Notes under the pieces: generated by a model
What the model was told of the DNA's origin: nothing
What the model saw: the letters and a program-made list of their open reading frames with translations, nothing else
Database searches by the model: none
Position numbers and translations under genes: made by a program
Assembly (NCBI GenBank): GCA_002633005.1
Contig: NMRA01000462.1
Location: 289,594 to 353,593 of the forward strand
DNA: 64,000 nucleotides
Direction of reading: 5' to 3'
Source: Phoronis australis
Lineage: Eukaryota > Phoronida > Phoronidae
Shown here: piece after piece, positions 39,301 to 51,300 of the stretch
Layout of the letters: every line of letters starts with the position of its first letter
Numbering within the stretch: the first letter of the stretch is position 1

Positions 39301-42300
39301 TTTTTCATTTTTTAAACTACAGTTTGTACTATGTACAAATTACCAAATACTAACAATGAAACAGTAGAATCTCAGTCTATTACAACAACTGGACTTCAGT
39401 AAACAATGTTGTGCTCGCGTCTCTTGAATGTCAACAGGTCACTAAAGAATATGTTTTTCAGTTCTGGGAAACAGAATTGTAGTGGGAAGAATTTTTAAAA
39501 ATCATAATATTTGAATGATTAACAAATGAATTTTCCAACACAATTTGATTTGCTCAATTAAACAACAGAGAATCTTCAATATCTAATTGTAAGAAATTTA
39601 TCACAAATGCTAAGAAAATACAAGCGTTGCTAGTGCTTTCACAAACACACAGGAACATTAACAAAGATCATGACAAGCTTTTCGTAAGTCACTTACCAAA
39701 GCATTTACCCCCTGCCGTGGCGTTGCCATAGTACCCTTCTATGCACCGCTCGCAACGGTTCCCCTCAGTCAGGTCAGCGCAAGAGATGCACTTGCTAGTC
39801 CCATCATAACAAGTACTGTGACCGTTACACTGGCACACTGAAATGCCAGATATGGAAATTAAATTCGGTGTTGTTCAGAAAAAATCTACTATTAATGTTA
39901 TAACCATATTCATGAATCTGTAGAAACAGAAGAGGGACAGATGGTAAGTTACTTCAAAACCATGGAAACGATCCAACTTTGCACACCAAAAAAATCAACT
40001 CCTCGTAATTAAAGCAATATAAAGTTTGGATGAATAAATATACTTTTCTTTTATAACTGTTACTTCCTTACAAACACAGTAGTGTGGTTTGCATTGAATA
40101 CTTTACTGTTATTTTTTCTAGATTACAAAACAGTTTCTTCACTACTGTATGACATAGAACACGTAAAACATTTAAGTAATGATATAACTATAACTTAATA
40201 CAACATCTAACAAGATGACATGCAAAAAGATAAGAAAAATGAAAATGATCAAGTTTCTTTCAATAAATCATCTGGCACATAAGCCAAAAATATGAAATTT
40301 TTTCCAACGCCATACGCACCAGGGCAATCCACAAAGAACCAATGCGGTGCCGGACAGAGATCAGGGGTCACAGTGGTGGCATCAGCCTGGCGCATGATTG
40401 GTCCAGAGTTTGACCCCTCCATGCACTTGCCCAATCCCGTGTTGGTGCCATCATCGCACCAACCACACGAAGGATTGATTTGACATTCATCGCACGTCTT
40501 CAGCTCAGAGCACTGGGTGGCTAGAAAAAGAAGAATCGCAGAATTTGAATTCGTGTAGGAAAATTCTGGGCACAAGCTCTCACTACAGAGAAGTACAAGG
40601 ATCACACATGGATAATTAAACTTGAACTCGTGTCATTTTGAAAACACATCATTCTAACAGTTATAAAAACACACATTCAGGGCCGTAAATGTATTACCAC
40701 AGTCCTAAATATATTATATTCAGCTGAATTCCACCCTCAAATGTTGAAAAATTTCCTTTTAAATGTCCATGTTGGATAATGTGCTCAACCCGAATTAAGA
40801 TTTTTTCAATGTAATAACAAAATGCTTTTGCAACAAAAATGCAAGGGTCCTGACAATGAAAAATGGAAAAACAAGATACTTTACATTAAGGCTACACCCT
40901 TTTCAGAAGACTTTGTGTAGGTGGGGCAAAGGAGGCAGCCGCCACAATACACTCTGCACCAAAGGTTCCCTATATGTCATAATCAGGTGATACCCACAAA
41001 CCCATCACCTACCTGAGCACTTGGAATTCTGTGCGACCCACTCTCTACACTGTCCGTAGGGGTATGAGGCGAAGTAAGCATTGGACTCGACACAGCGTCG
41101 TTCACTCTCGCACCACATACAGTGGGCGGCCGTGCAGTTGGCGCAAGAGTACATGCCATGACAGGGTCTGGAACACGTGGCCGGATAATTCTCCAACTTG
41201 TCTGTAATGACAGCGAGGTATATACTCCGAAGGGAATCACATAATTCAAAATAACAAAACTAATACGGACATGGATAACCAACAACTTAATTGTTTATAA
41301 TGACTGCACTACCTTGGTCACGTCAAATCGGGTATACCCTATCTACCAAATATCGGAAAAAAAGTTGCCAGACACAACTGAGTGAGCAGAAGACGAAGAT
41401 GTCAGTGCTTCTTTTAGAAAGGAACACGAAAACAACAGCAGGATGACACCCCAACCAGTCGGTTTAAGACAAGATGATTGCTAAGCTTACCTCTAGAACT
41501 GCCAGTGCCTCCAAAGGAACAATCCCACTGTAGCTGTTATCCCTCTCCAGAACTTAACTTGTATAATCAAGCATTTAAATGCCATTAATGATCTGCCATG
41601 AACATGTTGTAAACAATTCTGGCCTATTGCGTAGAAAGTAGTCCAAACGCACTTCATTCAGTCTGCCCAGGACAAAACACAACAGACTAATTATCTTGTC
41701 TCATTATCAAGAGTTACCATGAAGTTTGGGCAATGAAAAATAAGGGGGGGGAATGTAGCGAGACTGACCTTCTCTGTTGACACACATCAGACTTCCTTTT
41801 CTATTCATAACCCACATGCAGTCAGAGCTAGCATTACAGTAGGCACAGTTGTGACGGAAACTGCAGTCTGTGCTGTACTTTGCTGGACACTGCTCAACAG
41901 ACGCCACCTAGAGGTGTAGAACAGAACTACAGTTCACTCAGTAACATACCTATTCCTGAATCATTACAGCGCCTATATACCCACNAGACAACTGAGTGAG
42001 CAGAAGACGAAGATGTCAGTGCTTCTTTTAGAAAGGAACATGAAAACAACAGCAGGATGACACCCCAACCAGTCTGTTTAAGACAAGATGATTGCTAAGC
42101 TTACCTCTAGAACTGCCAGTGCCTCCAAAGGAACAATCCCACTGTAGCTGTTATCCCTCTCCAGAACTTAACTTGTATAATCAAGCATGTAAATGCCATT
42201 AATGATCTGCCATGAACATGTTGTAAACAATTCTGGCCTATTGCGTAGAAAGTAGTCCAAACGCACTTCATTCAGTCTGCCCAGGACAAAACACAACAGA

Positions 42301-45300
42301 CTAATTATCTTGTCTCATTATCAAGAGTTACCATGAAGTTTGGGCAATGAAAAATAAGGGGGGGGAATGTAGCGAGACTGACCTTCTCTGTTGACACACA
42401 TCAGACTTCCTTTTCTATTCATAACCCACATGCAGTCAGAGCTAGCATTACAGTAGGCACAGTTGTGACGGAAACTGCAGTCTGTGCTGTACTTTGCTGG
42501 ACACTGCTCAACAGACGCCACCTAGAGGTGTAGAACAGAACTACAGTTCACTCAGTAACATACCTATTCCTGAATCATTACAGCGCCTATATACCCACAA
42601 ATCTCATTGACCAGCTTTTCTATTTTTGATTTTTTAAAATTTTTATTGCAATGAGTAGGCTTTTAACAGTTGATGTATACTGCCGTGACCTGATTAAAAA
42701 ATGAAGCTGATAGCGTTACAAGAATTTTTACCTTCGTAACTAGGTTGAAGTAAACTTTTAAGTAAGTAAAATTACTTCACTGCATCCCAAATTTTTAAAC
42801 AAGAGCAACGCAGAGCATTAAAATGCATCCACAAATGCACCGCAAACGGTGTGCTTCTAGGGGTGTTTATTTGGAACATGCAAATGGCTACTAGATGGTG
42901 CAAAATACGTCGAATCCATCCAAACAGTGGTATGTGTAGTCAAAGCTATTTACCAAAGTTCATAAAAATCTGTAACGGAACTTCTGAGAAAAATGAGATT
43001 GCCACTAAGAGGATATAGGCGCAAAAAACATAACAGCCACTAAGAGGCACCACAGTAGATAAAGTCGTCGGAAAATCATTGTCAGACTTCCTCTTCACAT
43101 TAGGAACATACATGCTAATTTCCTCAACCATCCTTAGAGTGGTTTCGTTGACAGAGGGGCAGATGCCAAATAACAAAACTCGAAAACAGTAAAAATGGCC
43201 ACAAGGTGGCGCAAAATACCACGAATCAAACCAAAATCCTGAGGATAGCATCAACTCAAAAATATATCTATCAGCCAAATTTCATGAAAATCCGTTGAGG
43301 ACCTTTGAAGATACAGAGGTAAAATCAAAAAAACTAAAATTGCCACTAGGGGGCACACTAGTAGTCGGATCCATCCGAATGTCATCGTTGTTTGTTATCA
43401 AAATCATATAAATACACATGCGAAGTTTAACAAAGATCCTGAAGAGGGTTTAGATGATACAGTCATGGGCGTAAAAAACTAAGAGACCCCACAATTGTCG
43501 AGGTTGACGGAAAATCATCGTCAGCCCTCCTCTTCACATTAGGAAAATACATGCTCAATTCCACAATCATTCTTAGAGTGGTTTGGTTGACAGAGGGGCA
43601 AATGCCAAAAAGCAGACTCGAAAACAGTAAAAATGGCCAATAGGTGGCGCAAACTATGTTGAATCCACCCAAAAACGAAAGGATAGCATCGTCTCACAAA
43701 GAGATGCCTATACGCTAAATTTTATGAAAATACGTTGAGGACCTTTGAGAAACAGACTGTTAAATGTAAAAAACTAAAATTTCCACTAGGAGGCATACCA
43801 GTAATCGGATCCGCCCAAAAGTTCTCTCATGCCATCTTATGCATGAAAGGAACATGTTAGCAAAATTTCATGAACATAGTCGTTAAACAGTTTTGGAGAT
43901 AGCGCAGCAGATGCCGGATGAACGGTCACCGGACGAACGAGGATGACGGCACAATGCGTCCACATACAAACACGTGGGCGCATAAAAATGTGTGCTTCAA
44001 ATGTCTACATAAACTGACATCAACAAAATGCCGGGCAACGCGTGTCCTTTTACAGGTTTAAACACACAATCATCACAAGAATTACAGCATTACAGCCACA
44101 GGTGTCTCTTGTGGCAGAAAGTATTTTTAACACAAACAGGAAAATTTTGAGACGTATATTTCATGTCACTGAATAATAATTTGTGTTTTAGGTAGTAATC
44201 AGATCAGAAATGCCCATTTAAGCTAATGTTATCAGGACAAATATTTTCCACACATTATGTAATACAGTAAAACTTTCATAAGTCGAACATGTATAAGTCC
44301 AATTTCTGCTTAACTCAAAGTTCAGTGGTTTGTTTATTCTAGTTGATGCACTCGGCCCTCAGATAAGTTAGATTTCACCTTTCACAGAAGAAATCTTGCG
44401 GACCTGTTGGACACGGCTTATGTGAGTTTTAATGTACATTCAAACCTCTTTGGAGGTACAGTACCGGGTGAGGGTCGCGACACGTCCCTGTTTCGCATCC
44501 CCCTTTGCACCATCTACAGCCAAATGAGGTGGAGAGGCAGGAAGGACAGCTGGACTCAACTCTCTTGCACATCTCTGAGTAGTCACCTGTGGCAACATGG
44601 GCAGAAAGGGGTGTACATAATGTGGGTTAATAAAGTCTTCGGATATGTTTCATGAAAAGTGACTTAACACTTAAGTGACTTAACACTTAAGTCACAAATT
44701 TGGTCTTACGCTCCCACTTCCCAACTGCGAATTAATTATGAGCACATCACTGACTAGGACTAACTTTTAGAAGTTATCTCTGTCTCAGTAACTAGCAGTT
44801 ATGTTTATATTCTCAAGAGACTTCGGACTGGTTGCTCAAGTGACATTTTTAAACCATTTTCATATAATTGGGAGGCACGGAAGACCAAATTTCTGGCCAC
44901 ATGATCAAAAGCTAAAGAAAACATGTGTGAATGGTAAAACCTCACCAATGGCAGCCACAGGACAAACTGAATACTTCTTATCTCCAGCTTAAGTCAAATT
45001 ACTAACCTTTTACCACAATGGCAGGAACTAATCATTTTCTTTGTAAAACTATTTGCCTTACGAGCAGATATTCTACATAGTTTTGTTGAAACTGTTTCTA
45101 AATACGCCATACTGACCACTTTACAAAGAGTGAAAATCGATGTGTAAGCATTCCGATGCATAGATTTGCAGAATACAAGTCGTCTAATCCAACATCCAGA
45201 AAGTGTCGCGCAAATGATCGTTTGCCCGAAATGTGGCAGTTGATCTTGGATAGATACTACCTACTCTTATCCATGACAAACTGAACTTCTGGCTGCTTGA

Positions 45301-48300
45301 AATACTACTACAATGAAGTGATCTCAGCAGGTCACATGACTACCGTCAGCTGACAGAGCTGCTTTGGATGACAGATATCCAACAATCCCTTCAAAGACAT
45401 CTGCTCGTTTCAATTCTGCTTTTAACTTTCTCGTTCCTATTGACAACAATTGAAATCATACAAATTGAAAACAGCTTTCACTCCACGACCTATAGTCCTC
45501 TAAATACATCCACTAGATTTTTAGTGCAAACTATTTATTTCATTAATAATATAACTCACCCGTCTTCCCTTTACAGCCGTGCTTCTCATAATCCCCCAAA
45601 GTTTTGTGTTCAAATCTGCTGCGAACCTCGTCCGGGTGTACACAGCCTTGGGTATCGCTCCAGACACACCGTATCCCTGGAGTGGCTGAAAGACACGCCT
45701 CTTTGCCTTGATATGCAGCGCAACTCCCTAGGACAAAAACAAAGGAGCACTGTCAACAAGGGGGACTGATAGCAACAAGTAAACACGAATTTCATTGAAG
45801 GCATAACAAAGTCTTGGTTTTACAAGTTTTGTTTCTGCTTTTCACAAATTCAATTCAAAAAGACCAAACACATACAGAGAATGTCCATCTATTATGTGAT
45901 CATAGTAAGGTGATGATTTCCATGAAATCTGGAATGCTTGTAAAATAGAATTCTAACATGAAGCCATCACTTCAATGAACCCAAAATCAATTCAGATATA
46001 ATCCAGTCTGCGCTACTCATAGATTGAAGCTGTTAAAACAAAATTGGTATGGATGTCTCTTTTGTACTGTGGATTTCGGAAAGAAACCTTCAGATCGGTT
46101 TTTGTTTGCAAACACTGTACTATAGCAACCACTACCAAACACTGCATCTGTTCGACAGGTTTATGCCCAGGTCAATTTAACACATAAACTGTACAGGGGG
46201 TGGAAACCATTCCATGCAGCCAACAAACTCTAGTTACGGTAAACATTCTCCAGTTTGGGAGTCTCTTGAAATTTGAGACACAAAAATTCAAGCAGAATTT
46301 GAATTTTCTTGATACTGAAATTTGGTAAATTTTGGCATTCATCATATTTTTCAAGTTTCAGACATTGCATTTCTGTATCAACAGAGAAAGGCAACAAGAC
46401 TTGGCAGTTCATGAAATTGTCAAAAGTAACTGTCAGCGCAACCTTTTCATGTACCCCTTCAGCGTGAAACACGGAGGTGAATGACCATTTGTCATAGACC
46501 ACAATTCTTGAATCTGCCTATTTCTAACATTTGGTAAATGTTCTGACCTTGAGTAAAATTTTCATTGTCCCAAACTTAAGGATTTTTACCATACGCATCC
46601 GCGGTTCTAGATTTTAGTTTGGTCCAGTCAAAAATAAGACTGGTGTATCTTGAATCCAAGACTGGATGATTTCAATTTCCAAATTTCGGTTTCCTAAGTG
46701 TTATTTTGTAAATTAAGTGTCACTACAGCAATTGAGCAACAGAGGGAAAGGCCAAACATGATATTGGTATTTTTTAGTCACCTGCATACCATTAGTCACG
46801 GTTATCAATATAGCAACTTTACACACAACGCAACAATGGGAATACACTAACCTGGAGTGTATTCATAAATGTCATTGAGCATTAAGCCGTTGAACCCCCC
46901 GAACACGTAGAGTTTTCTGAAAGCAATAAAAGGTTAATTTATAAACTGTCTGCCATTCAAAATCTTGACGTCACAGAAGTAGGGTGCCAGAAATACCTAT
47001 TCGACAGCCAATGTTCAAACTTGAATGTGTTTCTGTGACAACACGAGTGATTTTATTGTGACGGGCACAAATTCTAAGTGCAAGCGCAACCCTAAGACGC
47101 GCAAATCCTTTTCCCTGACGCCCTACAATCCAAAGACAAGATTTTATTCCCAAGCACTATATTTAGGGAGCTGAAATGCATGGTATTTTGCTTAAAATCA
47201 CTAAACTATATACTTTGAAAGTCTGAACGTATTCAGTTTCTGCTGATGCCATCATTCAAAATATTCCCAGCCAACAGATCAGCATAATAAATATTAACCC
47301 CAAATATGTGTTCTGTGTAATTGTATTACCATGTCTATTGTTGGTCACAATTCATAAAGATAGGCGGAGACAACAGTGTACATGGATATGTTGTCACACA
47401 ATCCTAGACTGATCCGTTCAACAAACATTAAAAGCAGACCAGAACAATGAATGCACTCTGAAGAAATCTGAAAATCAATATTTCGCCACCAGTAGATAAA
47501 TAGTAATAGACTGCTCAAATAAAAATATGATTGTGGTATGCATTCTGTTTTGATGAAGTGGCTATGAACCCCAGATCAGTAGCTGCAACTAACCCGTCAT
47601 AGACAACTGTAGTATGTCCGAATCTGGAGATGTCCCAGGGTAAGTTGGGAGGGTCCTTATGATACCACTTGTCACACTCTGCAACAAAAAAGACACATGG
47701 CACCGGGCATTATTCAAGTTCAGCAAATTTACACACATTCAAGAACTATACAGGGCCCCAAACTAAATTTAACCAAAAAGGACCCAGTTCTCAATGAGTT
47801 CTGACAGTATATAATGTTTCACAATTTGGTAGATATGTTACTGCACTTTTGTGAAAGTACTGATTTGAGTAACAAAACTGACTAAAAAATAAAATTACAA
47901 AATTGATGGTTAACCGTGGTTCACTTTTTAAATTAAGCTTGAAATCCTAGTTTTAAGGGTTATTTCTTTTCCCAAAAATCCAATTTCATCATATTTTGGA
48001 AAACTCTGAGACACTGTTTGTGTCTTTGAGTAACCTATTTCATTATTTGAACTTTAAGCAAAAAGGAATTATTGCACCTTGATGGACTGCGTAGAAGTGG
48101 ATCACATAGGAAAAGAAATTTACTTAACAGTTCAAAATCTTGCTCAACTTATCTTTATAAATACTTAATCAACTAGACAATGCCCAAACAGTTCTCCTAG
48201 AGTTCCCAACAGAAGTCAGCTTTCCAAAACCGTAAACCTAAACTGCCATTTTATGACTCATTTTTTCTATGTTTTTTTCTTAAAACAATGTCTTACTACG

Positions 48301-51300
48301 CACGATAAAAGCCAACAGACTGAACACTTGCACCAAACTTTCACACTGGCTTTAAAACCACTTTCGAACACAAAAAAAAAACTTTTGATTTAGGCCACAT
48401 ACCATTATGAAATTGGACTCAAATTTTCCTCGGTCAAATTGAGTTCAGGGCCTGGAAAGAAGCGATAGTTGCCTATTGGTGGAGACCAGGCTTTAAAAGC
48501 TTGTAATGGTGTGTCATTTTATGTGTCCAGCATGGTCTCAAGGAATAATGAACCGTCAGTTCTGTGAACATATTAACAAGCCTGTTGAGGTCATGACTGC
48601 GTCGTTGCAGGCCAAGAGACTTAATGAATGAACAATGGCTCAACGCCAGTTAGCAAAACTCACTTAGATCATAGGCCAAAAAGCTGTTTGAATAACACTT
48701 GGCTCCTTGACTAGTTCCTGAGTCATTGTGCGTGTTGCCTCCAAAGACCAGCATCATTTCATTGATTATGTTCACAGAGTGCAAATACCGAGATGACCCT
48801 GATGACTCGTAGATTTTCCTAAAATAGAGAAATGCTATCAACAGTTCACTCAGAAAAGTTCTATCATTACAATGTGATACCAGACATGATTATACGCCCC
48901 AACTTCAGTTTATTCAATTAGCACTTCCTTTTTCCTTTAAAGCGCTCGTTTGTATCTTCTTGAACACCCATCCATGGAGAATTTCAGCGAACAATTTGCT
49001 CACCTATGACCAACAAACTGTGTGATGCCTGCATTCCACTATCATTTTTCGACTCTAGTTTGTGAAATGGCCGACAAAAATGGAACTTTGTAGACATCAA
49101 CTAAGTAAGCAGTTACCTCAACATTTTAATTAAATTTTTCATTTAATTTTTAAATATTAATGCCCAGCTTGACAGAGACACCCTCATTTTTGGCTTTTTT
49201 AATTTTGGCACCTTGGACTTTAAAGTTCTACGCAGCACTCATTACGTCATTTCACCAAAGTCATAAACATCAAAAAGGAATAAATCAAGACAGCCGTGGT
49301 GAATCTTTCCATTAAAGCAACCAATGAACTCACTTCAGTCCTTTCTGTTGTGAGGAATTATGAACGTTAACTCCCAGTATTAAAAAACCTTTGACCCAAA
49401 AACATGTATCAAAACAATGGCGGTAGTGTGTGAGACTAACCCAAACAAATACAACACACCAAGACTCACAACCTATGAGTCGCCTTCAGACAATACTGAT
49501 TTTACTAACCATTCTTTGGTCTTCGGGTTGTAGCCGTAAAGATCATCTGAAAGGACATAAGTGGCGGCACTGAGGGAGCGATAACCACCGTGTACGTAGA
49601 TGATCCCCTGGTGGACGTCATAGACACTAGAGTGCCCATAGCCACCCTTCACAATTGCCCCAGTGGTGGAGGTTGTTTTCCATTTGAATGTTACTGGAAC
49701 ATAGCACACAACATATTAAGGTTTCTCAACTAGTTAAAAAACTTTGTCACCAATCACATTTTAGATCAGTTTTGATGCAGCCTATCCCAGAATTCATTGG
49801 GGTGACTACAATGCGAGAAGGTGGGAAAGGTGAACAGTGTATTCTTGCAGGCATTAATGAGGCTGACTCATCACCACCCAAAGTTTTTGACCACATAATG
49901 TTGAGTTATGCATGTTAAACATCTATAAACTGATGTCAACTTGAAAACAATAAGACAAAAATGACAGAAAGCAATGGAAAATTCTAACGAGCAAACGAAT
50001 TTGATTCAAACAATTTGTCAATTTCTTAAAGGGGCATTAACAGTGAGAAAAGTGATTTTCTAAGATCAGCCTCAGTGCGGAATCGAATCTGGAACCCAGA
50101 GTCTAATGCTATGCTGGCGGTTCTAAATCTCACTCAAGAAATGGTCACCTGCCTTGATTTCATAGAATGTTTGTCAAACAATGGCGAGAACATATGATTT
50201 GTACTAATACACATGGCTATGGCCAAAGCTAATAACTTCAATAAGTCTATCCCATAAAACAATAGTCCCAAAAATGTGTTTTCGACGATGAAACCGACGT
50301 CCCATACACTACAATACCCAACTCACAAAACAAAATCAACTTACAGAGATCCAATTCCTGTACAAAGTTCACGTATCCATAAACGGGACTATGGCCGAAG
50401 ATTACGTGCATGACATCATCGACGACGTGTGCTGTGTGACCTACGACCCCCACAGGACTTTCCCCAGTGATGTTCTGTTGGCTCCACTCATTAGTGTTAA
50501 TATTGTAGCTCCACAGCTCCGAGACAATGTCTCTTGATCCAACAAGACCTCCATACATGTAGATGAGATTCTACGACCAGATATGACACGTTGTTAGCTC
50601 AAGGGGGACAAAAATATGATGTTGGTGTACACTTTCGTTTTTTTGCAGCTTCGCAAATATGTAGAACACATGCCAGAACCAAATATACTCATTTGGCTAA
50701 ATCAGAATAGTTTGGTAGCAGCGCTTCATTTATACAAACTTCATTAAAAATGTGACTAGACTTTTTGTTTGCAAGCTTGATACTGGTACACTCATAATTT
50801 CGGAACAGTCTCCTTTTTTCAGGTGTGCAGGTGTGCAGGTATGAAGTGAAACACTGAGAGACACAACAACCAAATAAATTTAAAAAACTAGCTATATTTC
50901 GAGACTGCATGTCTCCTCATCAGGCAACGAGTGAAATGAACATATACATTGCGAAATAAACTGAAATACACGTGACAGCGGGAAGAGGGGCACACAAGCA
51001 GAGAGTGTGAATGCAACACATGGTAGGAAGCCCGCAACCCTATCGAAACAGAAGCGAATGTTGAAAGTGACACATTTCGGTTAAAGATTTTGGAATCGCT
51101 ATTGATCAGTCATGAAAAATCTGTGTTGAATGAGCAGCTCACAGGAGTGTACCCCATGCTGGCTTTGTTTCGATACGGTAGCGGGCTTCTTACCGGGTGT
51201 TGCATTCACACTCTGCTTGTATGCCCTCTTCCCGCTGTCACGTGTATTTCACTGTTTATTTCGTTATGTATATGTTCATTCCACTTATTACCTGATGATG

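Larger units (their letters stand above)
41374..42598. repeat. 611-bp duplication around a single N (unmerged contig overlap)
   Basis: Positions 41374-41984 and 41988-42598 match at a 614-bp offset with only a few single-base differences (for example GGAACACG/GGAACATG, CAGTCGG/CAGTCTG). The left copy stops exactly at the N and the right copy begins just after it. This is the signature of two contig ends that overlap but were placed end to end, possibly two haplotypes. Confidence 0.92.

Noticed and set aside
41491-41550. Possible extra attractin exon (DNSYSGIVPLEALAVLE before GTAAGC)
   Set aside because: The acceptor side lacks a pyrimidine tract, the frame does not fit phase 1 of the previous exon, and the peptide resembles no attractin or lectin segment.
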